A stretch of DNA of 64,000 nucleotides from assembly GCA_963728925.1 (NCBI GenBank), contig CAVSMB010000029.1, forward strand, positions 372,001 through 436,000, in the 5' to 3' direction. The notes below the pieces were generated by a model. That model saw only the letters and a list, made by a program, of their open reading frames with translations. It did no database searches and was not told where the DNA came from. Below are positions 36,691-45,885 of the stretch, in pieces (the first letter of the stretch is position 1; each line of letters starts with the position of its first letter). Origin of the DNA: JBBPZA01 sp963728925 (GTDB taxonomy: Bacteria; Actinomycetota; Thermoleophilia; Solirubrobacterales; Solirubrobacteraceae). The position numbers were made by a program, and so were the translations under genes.

Positions 36691-38154
36691 ATGGATCAGC
36701 TAGCCGAGTACGTCGATGGATTGCCGAACATCTCCGGCTCCGAGAGCGTGGTCGACGAGGCGATACGCGTCCGGGGCCGGGCGCCTGTGTTCTGGCGTGA
36801 CGGCGCGGGCGATCCCTTCGCGGGCATCGACAGCGCTTTCTCGATCGCCTTGCATATGCACCAGCCGCTCATTCCCGCCGGCGGCGAGGACCTGCGCACG
36901 GCCCGTCTGATCAGCAACCTGCAGTGCATGGAGGAGCACCCGGACATCGGCGATAACCACAACGCGCCGGTGTTTCGGTGGTGCTACCGGCGGATGGGGG
37001 AGTTCATCCCAGAACTGATCGGCGAGGGCCTGCAGCCGCGGGTGATGCTCGAGTACTCAGGCACGCTGCTGCACGGCTTGCAGCAGATGGGCGCCGACGA
37101 TGTGCTGGAGGCGCTGCGGTCGATCACGTGCGACCCGAGGTATCGCTGGGCGGTGGAGTGGCTCGGCTGCCCCTGGGGACACTCCGTCGCTCCTTCGACG
37201 CCGGTTCAAGACTTTCGTCTGCACGTCCGGGCATGGCAGCACCATTTCGCCGCTCTGTTCGGGCTCGAGGCACTCGGTCGCGTGCGCGGCTTCTCTCCGT
37301 CTGAGATGGCGCTGCCGAACCATCCCGACGTCGCCTATGACTTTGTGCGCACGCTGCTGGACTGCGGATACCGCTGGGTGCTCGTGCAGGAGCACACGGT
37401 TGAGCAGCCCGACGGCTCGGGCGTCGCGCGCAAGCACCTGCCCCACCGGCTGGTCTGCACGAGTTCCGGCGGCGAGACGGCGAGCATCGTGGCCATCATC
37501 AAGACGCAGGGAAGCGACACCAAGCTGGTCGCGCAGATGCAGCCCTACTACGAGGCGCGCACCCTTGGCCGGTGGGAGCTGGCGGGTCGCATAGTGCCCC
37601 CCCTGGTGACGCAGATTGCCGATGGCGAGAACGGCGGGGTGATGATGAATGAGTTCCCGCCCAAGTACTTCGAGGCCGTCCGCGATTCCACGGGGTCGGC
37701 CACCGCGATGCTCAACGGGACCGAGTATCTCGAACGCCTGTTCGCAAGCGGCGTGGACGAGGGGGACCTGCCGGTCCTCGAACCGCTCTTTCAGCGCCGC
37801 ATCTGGGATCGCATGGAGCCGGGGGACGGCCCCGACCGTCTCGCGCGGGTGATCGAGGACGCCGGCCGCGAGGACGATCGCTTTCACATGGAGGGCGGCA
37901 GTTGGACGAACAACATTTCCTGGGTACGCGGCTACGATGACGTCCTGATCCCGATGGAGCGCGCCAGCTCGCAGGTCCACCAGCGCGTGCTCGCTCGCGG
38001 AGTCCCCAGCTCCGATCCGACCTACCGCAACGCGCTGTTTCACCTGCTCGCCAGCGAGACCAGCTGCTACCGCTACTGGGGCGAGGGCGTGTGGACAGAC
38101 TACGGAGCCGAGCTGGCCCGCCGCGCCACGGAGATCGTCTCGCGCGATCTGTGA
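36691..38154 (+). CDS. GH57 family glucan-active enzyme
   Basis: 487 residues of glycoside hydrolase family 57, which contains alpha-amylases, 4-alpha-glucanotransferases and branching enzymes. The start ALHMHQPLIPAGGEDLRTARLISNLQCMEEHPDIGDNHNAP holds the HQP motif. The nucleophile is Glu205 in GFSPSEMALPNHP; the acid/base is Asp311 in IADGENGGVMMNEFP. It lies 18 bp after the synthase gene with a GAGGAG site. With a synthase and a second GH57, a glucan-shaping role is likely, but activity cannot be read. Confidence 0.88.
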   Translation: MDQLAEYVDGLPNISGSESVVDEAIRVRGRAPVFWRDGAGDPFAGIDSAFSIALHMHQPLIPAGGEDLRTARLISNLQCMEEHPDIGDNHNAPVFRWCYRRMGEFIPELIGEGLQPRVMLEYSGTLLHGLQQMGADDVLEALRSITCDPRYRWAVEWLGCPWGHSVAPSTPVQDFRLHVRAWQHHFAALFGLEALGRVRGFSPSEMALPNHPDVAYDFVRTLLDCGYRWVLVQEHTVEQPDGSGVARKHLPHRLVCTSSGGETASIVAIIKTQGSDTKLVAQMQPYYEARTLGRWELAGRIVPPLVTQIADGENGGVMMNEFPPKYFEAVRDSTGSATAMLNGTEYLERLFASGVDEGDLPVLEPLFQRRIWDRMEPGDGPDRLARVIEDAGREDDRFHMEGGSWTNNISWVRGYDDVLIPMERASSQVHQRVLARGVPSSDPTYRNALFHLLASETSCYRYWGEGVWTDYGAELARRATEIVSRDL

Positions 38155-38171
38155 GCGCGCTGGAGGGGCCA

Positions 38172-39362
38172 ATGGCCGACATTGAGTTTGCGCTCGTTCT
38201 CAACCTTCACCAGCCGTCCGGCAACCTCGAGCACTTGCTCGACGCGCAGGATTGGCGGGTCAACGAGATCCTGTGGGCGATCGACCGCATCCCGCGCTCG
38301 CTGTGGGAGTACGAGGACGTCGGACGCGTCCACCTGTCGCTCTCCGGGAGCCTGCTCGAGACGCTCGCCAGCCCCGACTTCCAACGTCGCGTCTACGGAG
38401 TCGTCGACTGCGGGTCGCTGCTGTGGTATCTGCAAAACGCCCGTATCATCGAGGTCCTCGGCACCGGCTATTACCATCCCGTCCTGCCGCTCATCCCTCC
38501 AGCCGACTGGGAGGAGCACCTGGAGCGCTGGCGCGGGCTCGCCGGCCATCTCTTCGCCCGCGACCACTTCCCGGGGTTCTGGCCGCCGGAGCTGGGCTTC
38601 TGCATGGACCTCGTTCCCGCCCTGTGCCGCCACCACTATCGCTACGTCATCGTCGACAGCGAGCACGTCTCTCCGCTCACGCCCATGCGCTGGGAAGAGC
38701 TGCGCTACCGCCCCCACCTCGCCCATTTCGGCGGCGAGCAGATCGTGGTCGTGGTCCGCGACCGCGACCTCTCGAACGCGCAGGAGTCGGGCATGGAGGC
38801 CGACTGGTTCATCTCAGAGGTGAAGGCCCGCACCCAGTGGTGCGACTTCCCCCCGCTCGTCACCACCGCCACCGACGGCGAGAACGGCGGGTGGTTTCGC
38901 AACACGACACCCGGCAGCAACTTCTGGAGCAGCTTCCATGCCGAGCTGATGGAGAAGGTGCGCGCTGGCCGTGCCGGCGGCATCCGCCCCACATTCATCT
39001 CCGACTACCTCGAGCGCCACGGACCGCACGGCTGGGTGACGGTCGAGCCGGGGGCGTGGAACACCGGCTGGCACCACGGCACCGGGTTCGTCCAATGGAC
39101 CGGCTCGCTGGCCCAGCAGCAGGCGCTCACCCGCGTTGCAGAGCTCAGCCAGGCGGTCCACGCGGCCCGCCAAAACGCCATCGCCATCGGTGAGAGCAAG
39201 CCAGACCTGTACCACCAGCTCGAGCACGCGCTCGCCAAGGTCCTACGGGCCGAGACGAGCTGCAACTTCTTCTGGGGAGAAGCCTGGGTGCAGCGCTGCC
39301 ACGACGAACTCGACCAGGCCACCCAGCACCTGGAGCAAGCCGGGAGGCTGTTCTCCCGATGA
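38172..39362 (+). CDS. GH57 family glucan-active enzyme, second copy
   Basis: 396 residues, also family 57, but a different subgroup from its neighbour. The HQP motif is in FALVLNLHQPSGNLEHLL. The nucleophile is Glu140 in GFWPPELGFCMDLVP, and Asp235 lies in TATDGENGGWFRNT. C-terminal TSCNFFWGEAWVQRCHDEL parallels the first enzyme's TSCYRYWGEGVW. GGAGGGG precedes the ATG, 17 bp after the previous stop. Probably one transcript with the synthase. Confidence 0.88.
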   Translation: MADIEFALVLNLHQPSGNLEHLLDAQDWRVNEILWAIDRIPRSLWEYEDVGRVHLSLSGSLLETLASPDFQRRVYGVVDCGSLLWYLQNARIIEVLGTGYYHPVLPLIPPADWEEHLERWRGLAGHLFARDHFPGFWPPELGFCMDLVPALCRHHYRYVIVDSEHVSPLTPMRWEELRYRPHLAHFGGEQIVVVVRDRDLSNAQESGMEADWFISEVKARTQWCDFPPLVTTATDGENGGWFRNTTPGSNFWSSFHAELMEKVRAGRAGGIRPTFISDYLERHGPHGWVTVEPGAWNTGWHHGTGFVQWTGSLAQQQALTRVAELSQAVHAARQNAIAIGESKPDLYHQLEHALAKVLRAETSCNFFWGEAWVQRCHDELDQATQHLEQAGRLFSR

Positions 39363-39445
39363 CCTCACTTTGCGCTAAGGCGACCCACCCACGTCCGCGA
39401 GCAACGGTATCGCCGACGTCCTGACCCGCCGCCGCGGGCCGGCGG

Positions 39446-39475
39446 TTGATCATCAACTGCGCCGATCTGTACGAT
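39446..39475 (+). promoter_or_regulatory. Possible promoter of the histone-like gene, with palindrome
   Basis: TTGATC (39446-39451) and TACGAT (39470-39475) are spaced 18 bp. The -35 lies inside the palindrome GTTGAT-C-ATCAAC (39445-39457). A GAGGGG ribosome site precedes the GTG at 39508. Confidence 0.35.
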
Positions 39476-39507
39476 CCTGCCCGCCGACACGATCAGGTGA
39501 GGGGACC

Positions 39508-39762
39508 GTGGCCTCGACTCCAGACAACCAAGGAAAGAAGGCGCCCGCCAAGAAGGCGCCCGGCAAGGCGACCACCAAGAAGGCGCCCGCGAAGGCGACC
39601 GCGAAGGCGACCGTCACGGCGTCAGCGAAGACGCGAGGCCGGCCTGGCCGGCCGGCGCCAAGTCACGAGGCGACTGCCAAGCGCGCCTACGAGCTCTACG
39701 AGGCCCAAGGCGGCGGCGACCACGTCGCGCACTGGCTCCAGGCTGAGCGCGACGTGTCGTAG
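39508..39762 (+). CDS. Lysine/alanine-rich histone-like protein with DUF2934 domain
   Basis: 84 residues starting at GTG. Residues 8-45 are Lys-Ala-Pro repeats (KKAPAKKAPGKATTKKAPAK) like the tail of histone H1 and of actinobacterial HU. This is followed by an AT-hook-like RGRPGRP and a DUF2934 end (RAYELYEAQGGGDHVAHWLQAERDV). The basic part likely binds DNA non-specifically; DUF2934 is of unknown function. The repeat is coded by near-identical GGCGCCCGCCAAGAA-type units, so length may vary between strains. Confidence 0.75.
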   Translation: MASTPDNQGKKAPAKKAPGKATTKKAPAKATAKATVTASAKTRGRPGRPAPSHEATAKRAYELYEAQGGGDHVAHWLQAERDVS

Positions 39763-40281
39763 CCCTCACGGCAAGCATCCTGATCCCGCGCCCGAGCAAA
39801 GCGGGGTCTCCACGGGTTTGAGTGGCCGCGGGCGCGCGTGAAACGGGAAGGGTGCAGGGACTTCTCTCCCGTTACGCTGGTCGCGTGGTGCGCGCGCGTT
39901 GAGTGACGCGCCGCCGCCCGGAAGGGGCGTCGTCGTCGGGATGCGGTTGCGCCGCCGCCGGCGGGTGTGCGCGAGCTGCGGCCAGCTCTGTCGCGCGACC
40001 CACGACACGGTCCTGACCGACCTACCGCTCCGCTGACGGCCACTCAAACCCTCGAAGCGCCGCAAAGGGCCAGGCTGGCCTCATCGAGCGAAACGGACAC
40101 GGCTCGCCTCATGCTCGGTGGCCCGGGGAGCTCGGCGCACGACCGGGGTGTCCAATGGGCGCGGGGTCAGCGTGCCGTCCCGGCCGGGGCCTCCGGGCCG
40201 AACCTGATCGCCGGCGAGTGAGTAGGCGGGGCGTGCCCGCCGGACGCCGCTGACCCGTGAAGCCGGGCACGACCTGCAATC
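39763..40281. other. Intergenic stretch with a transposase remnant
   Basis: 519 bp without an intact gene. A short zinc-finger-like frame at 39911-40036 is listed separately. The rest shows no coding signal; no terminator after the histone-like gene and no clear promoter for the phosphorylase was found. Confidence 0.4.
39911..40036 (+). pseudogene. Possible ISL3 transposase zinc-finger remnant
   Basis: The frame reads GRGVVVGMRLRRRRRVCASC followed by GQLCRATHDTVLTDLPLR and a stop. This resembles the N-terminal zf-ISL3 region of ISL3 transposases (CxxCG...THDR...DLP). Only two of the usual cysteine pairs are present and the catalytic domain is missing. Confidence 0.35.
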
Positions 40282-42435
40282 ATGGCGGTCGTGAGCCGCG
40301 GAGAGGAGGAGCTCGGCGAGCGGGCCGCGGACCTCGGTGCGCGACTCCCGGAGCCCCTCGCGCCGCTCGCTCGCCTCGCCTACAACTACCGCTGGTGCTG
40401 GCAGGCGGGGGGCAAGGACGTGTTTCACTCGGTCGACCCGACTCGCTGGGAGCTCTGTGGCGAGAACCCGGTCCGCCTGCTTCAGGAGGCGTCGGGCGAG
40501 GCGCTCGCCCGCGCGGCTGGCGATCCGGCCCTGCTCACGGCCGCAGCGTCGCTTGAGGAGGCGCTGCTAGCCGACCTGGACCGGCCGAGCGCCGGGCCGG
40601 TGACGCCGGAGCGGCCGATCGCGTTCTTCTGCGCCGAGTACGGCGTGCACCAGTCGCTGCCGATCTACTCGGGCGGCCTGGGCGCCTTGGCCGGCGACCT
40701 GCTCAAGGAGGCTTCGGATCGAGCGCTGCCGCTGGTGGCGGTCGGGTTGATGTACCGCCAGGGGTATTTCCGTCAGCGTCTCGAGGTCTCCGGCTGGCAG
40801 CAGGAGTACTGGATTGACGTCGATCCCGAGCGGCTTCCCGCCGCTCTGGTGCGGGCTGCTGATGGGCGGCCGCTCACGATCACGGTGCCAATCGGTGGGT
40901 TGGAGGTGAGCGCGCAGATCTGGCGTGTCGCCGTCGGTCGCGTGCCGTTGTTCCTGCTCGATGCCGATCTGCCTGAGAACGGTCGTCTGGAGCGGTGGAT
41001 CACCTCGCAGCTGTATGTCGCAGATCCGGTCACGCGTCTCGCGCAGTACGTGCTGCTCGGCGTCGGTGGGGTGCGCGCGCTGGCGGCACTGGGCATAGAC
41101 CCCGCGCTTGTGCACCTGAACGAAGGGCACGCGGCGTTTGCGGTGCTCGAGCTGGCGCGCGCCGAGGCGGCGCGCGGAGCGCCGCTCGAGGGGGCGCTCG
41201 AGGCCGCCCGGCAGCGGACGGTGTTCACGACGCACACGCCCGTCGCGGCCGGCAACGAAACCTACCCCCGCGACGAGGTGATCGGCGCGGTCGGGGGTCT
41301 CGCGGCCGAGTTGGGCGTCGATCCCGAGGTGCTCTTGCGATTGGGCCGTCACCATCCCGAGGACAGTGGGGAGCCGTTCGGGATGACGACGTTCAGCTTG
41401 CGGATGAGCCGCGCGGCGAACGGCGTCAGCCGCCGCCACGGCGGCGTCGCGCGCGAGATGTGGCGCGGGCTGTGGCCCGAGCGCGCGGTGGAGGCGGTGC
41501 CGATCGCCCATGTCACCAACGGTGCGCACTTGCCGAGCTGGGTCGGCGCTCCGATACGCCGCCTGCTCGACCGCCACATCGGCGAGGGGTGGTGGCGGCG
41601 GGCGAGCGACGATGCGACCTGGGCGTCGCTCGACGCGGTGCCCGACGCCGAGCTGTGGGCGGCCCGGCGCGAGCAGCGCTCAGAGCTTGTGGAGTTCGTC
41701 CAGGAGCGCAGCGGGATCGATCGGCTCGCCGAGCGCCAGCCGCGCGCGGGGATCGAGGCGGCCGCCCGCGCGTTTGACCCGGACGTGCTAACGATCGGGT
41801 TCGCGCGCCGCAACGCGACCTACAAGCGCCTCGGGCTCCTTATCAACGATCCCGGCCGGGCGCTTGCGCTGCTGGCGGGGGACCGTCCGGTCCAGTTCGT
41901 GTTGGCCGGCAAGGCGCATCCAAGCGACGAGGAGGGCAAGCGCGTCGTCCAGGAGCTGTTCCGCTTCAAGGACGCGCCGCATGTCGCAGAGCGCGTCGTG
42001 TATCTGCACGAGTACGACCTGGGGATGGCTGCGCGGCTCGTGCGTGGCTGCGATCTGTGGCTGAACCTGCCGCGGCCGCCACTGGAGGCCAGTGGGACCA
42101 GCGGGATGAAAGCGGTCATCAACGGCGGCCTGAACCTGAGCGTGCTCGACGGCTGGTGGGCAGAAGCCTACGACGGGACGAACGGCTGGGCCCTCTCAGG
42201 CGAGGTCGACCGCGACGAGGGGGCGCAGGACGCACGCGACGCCGACGCCCTGTACGACCTGCTCGAGCAACAGGTCCTGCCCGCCTTCTATGACCGCGAC
42301 GCGGACGGGCTCCCGCGCGCCTGGCTCGCCCGCACGCGCGCCTCGATCCGCACGCTGGCTCCCGCCTTCTGCGCCGGGCGGATGCTCGACGACTACCTCG
42401 ACAGGGTCTACCCGCCGACAAGCACCAGCGCCTGA
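40282..42435 (+). CDS. glgP: Alpha-glucan phosphorylase (GT35)
   Basis: 717 residues of the short phosphorylase type. It releases glucose-1-phosphate from alpha-1,4-glucan. FFCAEYGVHQSLPIYSGGLGALAGDLLKEASD is the typical N-terminal active-site zone. HLNEGHAAF and FTTHTPVAAGNETY follow. The PLP-binding Lys610 is in LEASGTSGMKAVINGGLNLSVLDGWW. Located 900 bp after the GH57 pair and convergent with the GH13 gene, it adds the degradation side to the glucan synthesis genes. Confidence 0.95.
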   Translation: MAVVSRGEEELGERAADLGARLPEPLAPLARLAYNYRWCWQAGGKDVFHSVDPTRWELCGENPVRLLQEASGEALARAAGDPALLTAAASLEEALLADLDRPSAGPVTPERPIAFFCAEYGVHQSLPIYSGGLGALAGDLLKEASDRALPLVAVGLMYRQGYFRQRLEVSGWQQEYWIDVDPERLPAALVRAADGRPLTITVPIGGLEVSAQIWRVAVGRVPLFLLDADLPENGRLERWITSQLYVADPVTRLAQYVLLGVGGVRALAALGIDPALVHLNEGHAAFAVLELARAEAARGAPLEGALEAARQRTVFTTHTPVAAGNETYPRDEVIGAVGGLAAELGVDPEVLLRLGRHHPEDSGEPFGMTTFSLRMSRAANGVSRRHGGVAREMWRGLWPERAVEAVPIAHVTNGAHLPSWVGAPIRRLLDRHIGEGWWRRASDDATWASLDAVPDAELWAARREQRSELVEFVQERSGIDRLAERQPRAGIEAAARAFDPDVLTIGFARRNATYKRLGLLINDPGRALALLAGDRPVQFVLAGKAHPSDEEGKRVVQELFRFKDAPHVAERVVYLHEYDLGMAARLVRGCDLWLNLPRPPLEASGTSGMKAVINGGLNLSVLDGWWAEAYDGTNGWALSGEVDRDEGAQDARDADALYDLLEQQVLPAFYDRDADGLPRAWLARTRASIRTLAPAFCAGRMLDDYLDRVYPPTSTSA

Positions 42436-42511
42436 GCCGCGCGCCGGTGCGCCACGCGGCTGGCCTCCTCCAGCGTCTTGCACATGACCCCGCTCGCGTT
42501 GGTCAGACACC

Positions 42512-42539
42512 GCGATCTCCCACGCTCCACGGAGATCGC
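42512..42539. terminator. Stem-loop between convergent glgP and GH13 genes
   Basis: GCGATCTCC and GGAGATCGC form a 9-bp stem with a 10-base loop in the 125-bp gap between the two stops. No T-run, so termination is only suggested by position. Confidence 0.4.
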
Positions 42540-42560
42540 TGACGGGGCCGGGCGACCAGC

Positions 42561-44036
42561 TCAGCGCTCCAGCACAAGGAAGTGCGATCCCCAAGCGTCG
42601 AGGGCGACGTACAAGCCTTCGCGGGCCAGTTCGTCGCCGGAGCGCTCAAAGCGGTCCTCGCTCAGCTTGTCGGCCAGGCTCCAGGATCGTCCGGCGAGGT
42701 CGCCCCACGGCAGGCGCACGCGGCCCGTGGCTCGGGCAAGCGACAGGTTGACCGCCACCAGATGGCGCGCGTCCGAGCTCGCCCAGCACCAAGCAACGAG
42801 ACGGCGGTGAGAGTCGTCGTCGTCGGACGAGCGCGCGCATTCGCACAGGCACCAGTCGCCGCTTCGCAACTGCGCGTCGGCAATCGCGCGCAACAGCCGC
42901 TCGTAGAAGGCGCGTAGCTCGCGGTCCGGAGGTTCGTCCGGCCCCCGCCCAAGCTGTACCGGGACGCGCGTCCGACGACCTTCCAGCTGGCCGTCGTGAT
43001 AAAGGCGGGCACCCCGCAGCGTGGACATCACGACCGCGGCGGCGCGCGCTTGCGCGAGCCCGAGGGTCGCCGCCGCCCGCGGCTCGTCGTGATTCTCGAT
43101 AAACCGGATCAGTTGCTCCTGGTAGCTGACGTCGGCCTCCAGGTGGCCGCGCACCGACGCGGGCGAGCCGTGCACGAGCCGGTCGTAGAGCCGCTTGTCG
43201 TAACACAGGTCAAAGCCTTGCTGTTGCAGGGCCCACTCCATGTCCCAATACACCTCGGCCATGAACAGCAGATCCGGATGGGCCTGCTTGCAACGGCCGA
43301 TCAAAGTCGGCCAGTAGTCGGCCTCGGGGCCGGGCCCGGCCCGGTCGCCCCATGTTCGCGCGAACACCTCGTTGGTCATGAGCATCGCCATGTCGCAGCG
43401 AAGCCCATCGCATTGATCTCCGATCGCGATCACCGTCTCGGCGGCAGCATCGCGCAGCGCCGGCGAGCACGCGTTCAGCTGCAGCACATCCTGCCAAGGC
43501 TCAAAGTACGGGTCGCGCCCCTTCGCGAACACGCGACCGGCGATCCGCGTAAACGCCTCCGGGTGCCGTGCGAGCTCCTCCTCGCTGCCGGTCAGAAAGC
43601 ACTGCGGACGATCCGTGACCCACGGATGGTCGAGCGCGACGTGATTTGGCACGTAGTCGAGGATCAGCGCCAAGCCCCGATCAGCAAGCTGCTCGCGCGC
43701 CGCCGCCAACCCCTCCCGCCCGCCGAAGCGCTCGTCCACGACGTAGTCGCTCACGCAGTACGGCGAACCGATCACATCGTCGTCGCGCACGTCGGGCAGC
43801 GCAGCGCGGTAGCCGGCAAACAGCGCAGGCTCGGCAGCCGCGACCGCACGGCCGGCGGGGCTGCGCTGCCATACACCCATCAGCCACACCGCGTCGACCG
43901 GCAGCGCCGCCAGAACGTCCCACTCGGAGCCCGGGACCTCCCCCAGCCCGAGCGGGCGCCCCCGCTCGCGACCGAGCCGCTGCAGCCACACAGCTGTATT
44001 GATCTCATAGACGGTCGGCCGGGCCCCGAGACGCAT
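42561..44036 (-). CDS. GH13 alpha-amylase family enzyme
   Basis: 491 residues with the GH13 conserved regions: I, ILDYVPNHVALDHPW; II, DGLRCDMAML (catalytic Asp nucleophile); III, LFMAEVYWDMEW (Glu acid/base); IV, FIENHDEPRAAAT (Asp). The start VYEINTAVWLQRLG and the ADRGLALILDYV pattern suggest an amylase or glucanotransferase rather than a branching enzyme. No signal peptide, so it acts inside the cell. Convergent with glgP; the five glucan genes lie within 9 kb. Confidence 0.9.
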   Translation of the reverse strand: MRLGARPTVYEINTAVWLQRLGRERGRPLGLGEVPGSEWDVLAALPVDAVWLMGVWQRSPAGRAVAAAEPALFAGYRAALPDVRDDDVIGSPYCVSDYVVDERFGGREGLAAAREQLADRGLALILDYVPNHVALDHPWVTDRPQCFLTGSEEELARHPEAFTRIAGRVFAKGRDPYFEPWQDVLQLNACSPALRDAAAETVIAIGDQCDGLRCDMAMLMTNEVFARTWGDRAGPGPEADYWPTLIGRCKQAHPDLLFMAEVYWDMEWALQQQGFDLCYDKRLYDRLVHGSPASVRGHLEADVSYQEQLIRFIENHDEPRAAATLGLAQARAAAVVMSTLRGARLYHDGQLEGRRTRVPVQLGRGPDEPPDRELRAFYERLLRAIADAQLRSGDWCLCECARSSDDDDSHRRLVAWCWASSDARHLVAVNLSLARATGRVRLPWGDLAGRSWSLADKLSEDRFERSGDELAREGLYVALDAWGSHFLVLER

Positions 44037-44697
44037 CGCCTAGCCCCTCAGCTCACGACGCCCGCGATCGCTTCAAGCGGCAAGCGCAACATGCAGCCGA
44101 GACGAACAGCAGCGCCAAGGTCCCAGCCTAGCCCGTCCGGTGGCGCGCGCCGACGCCACCGCCATTCTCGCCGTGGAAATACTCGGCCCACATACGGCCC
44201 GTTGCCATCACCGGAGAGTACGCATCCGGCCCGTGACCCACGCCCCTCAACAGAAACGCGAGTGCCAAGGCCGCTCGAAAAGTGACCCCCTGGCGCCGTG
44301 CGAAACTGACCCCCCGTGGGTTGCTGTGCGGCGCGCGTTGCGGAGGTGAGCCCGTAGGGCGAGCTGGAGCGGTATGCCGGGCATGGCGTTTGAGATCGGA
44401 GGTGGAAGTCCTGTCCTGGGGCCCTGATATGGCGAGCGCGAGCAGACCCGCTGCGACCACCTCGCGCTGGTCCGCGAGCACCTCGACTTCCGCGTCGGGC
44501 GGCAGTCGAGCTGCCGGGCGAACCACGCGCTGCGCCTTCAGCCTACGGCCGATCGCCGGGCCTTCCGATCCCGCGGCTCGCACCGGCTGCTGGCGCCGGG
44601 CGATTGGCGCTGAGGCCGCGCATGTGATCCGCTGGTCGCCCGGCCTGGGACGAGGGCCCGGATACGCTGTCCGCGTCCGTCAGGCTTGACGATCGAG
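44037..44697. other. Non-coding stretch with possible IS21-type end repeats
   Basis: 661 bp without a supported gene. At 44275-44322 two direct copies of the pattern AAA-GTGACCCCC / AAACTGACCCCC are seen, spaced by about 30 bp. Repeated GGGGTCA-type sites are typical of IS21-family ends. No istA or istB sequence was recognised, so this may be a solo end. Confidence 0.3.
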
Positions 44698-45426
44698 ATG
44701 ACGATCCACATCGGCACTTCTGGCTGGAGCTATGACCACTGGAGCGACGTCCTGTACCCGCCTGGCGCGCCGTCGGGCAGCCGGCTCGGTTACTACACGC
44801 GATCCTTCCGCACGGTCGAGCTCAACAGCAGCTTCTACCGTTGGCCGAGGGTCGCGACGTTTCGAGGCTGGCGCCGCCGGCTGCCGGATGCCTTTCAGTT
44901 CTCGGTGAAGGCGCCGCGAGGTCTTACACACGGCAAGAAGCTCTACGCGCCGGAGGCTTGGGTCGAGCGGATCGCCGCGTGCTGGCACGAGCTCGGTGAC
45001 AAGCGCGCCGCACTTCTGGTGCAACTCGCGCCCGACCACGCCCGAGACGACGCGCGGCTCGGATACTTCCTCGAACTTCTGCCGCCATGGATCCGCACAT
45101 CGGTCGAGCTCCGCCACCGCAGCTGGAACGATGAACATGTCTTCGCGATGCTGGAGCACCACGAGGTCGCGTACTGCGTAATGAGTGGCGCTCAACTCCC
45201 GTGTGTGCTTCGCGCGACGGCGCCATTCGTGTACGTCCGCCTCCACGGTCCCGACCCGCACCACCTCTACGCGGGTTGCTACTCGGACGCGGACCTGACG
45301 TGGTGGGCCGACCGGTTGCGCGAATGGGACGCTGCGGGCAAGGACGTCTTCGTCTACTTCAACAACGACGGGCACGGCAACGCGGTGCGCAACGCCATCG
45401 CACTCCGTCACCGGTTGAGCTGCTGA
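44698..45426 (+). CDS. DUF72 family TIM-barrel protein
   Basis: 242 residues. DUF72 signature IHIGTSGWSYDHWSDVLYP at the start, then TVELNSSFYRWPRVATFRGWRRRLPDAFQFSVKAPR and FVYVRLHGPD near the end. The fold is a TIM barrel; no activity is established for the family. The ATG at 44698 puts the conserved IHIGTSGW at residue 3. A TTG at 44686 would add four residues. No operon partners. Confidence 0.9.
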   Translation: MTIHIGTSGWSYDHWSDVLYPPGAPSGSRLGYYTRSFRTVELNSSFYRWPRVATFRGWRRRLPDAFQFSVKAPRGLTHGKKLYAPEAWVERIAACWHELGDKRAALLVQLAPDHARDDARLGYFLELLPPWIRTSVELRHRSWNDEHVFAMLEHHEVAYCVMSGAQLPCVLRATAPFVYVRLHGPDPHHLYAGCYSDADLTWWADRLREWDAAGKDVFVYFNNDGHGNAVRNAIALRHRLSC

Positions 45427-45885
45427 ACACATGACCCGCTCCCGTCCGCGCCCAGCAGGTGGACGCCCGGGGGACGGAAACCGGAGGGCACTCCCCCGCG
45501 TTCGTCCCCCGAGGATAGTGTCCCTTATCCACGGATCTTGAGGCCGTGGGGGAGGGTCTGGCGCCGGGTGCCTCGATGGGCGAGATCGCCCCGACCTGAA
45601 TGCCTCGGAGGCGTTTCGCACCGGTGCAACGGCCGGGTCGCCGACGCGGGCATCGCCCGCCAGGCATCGCCGCGCATGGTCAGCCGGGCAAGTCGGCCGG
45701 CGCGGACGTGGCGGGCGGTCAGCGTACGAGGAGGCTGCGTGAGCGCGCCCCGTGCTCTTCGCTTGGGCTTGCTGAGCGCCGTAGGCTCTGGCGAGGTGAG
45801 GCCCGCACGCTTGAGCTGCGATGATCCTTGCCCGCGCGGCGCGTGGTACCGTCGCGCCGCTGCCGTCCCGCTTTCCCGGAGGCCT
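45427..45885. other. Intergenic stretch, no gene recognised
   Basis: 459 bp. A - strand frame ending near 45525 reads RRQTLPHGLKIRG and earlier MRGDAWRAMPASATRPLHRC, with no recognised family; it may be debris of a mobile element. GGAGG at 45878-45882 is the ribosome site of the following gene. Confidence 0.4.

Noticed and set aside
39508..39640. Lys/Ala repeat DNA as a mobile or CRISPR repeat
   Set aside because: The units code in frame for a histone-like tail followed by a DUF2934 domain.
44686..44700. TTG at 44686 as start of the DUF72 gene
   Set aside because: The ATG at 44698 places the conserved IHIGTSGW at the usual distance from the start; neither has a strong ribosome site, so the TTG is kept only as an alternative.
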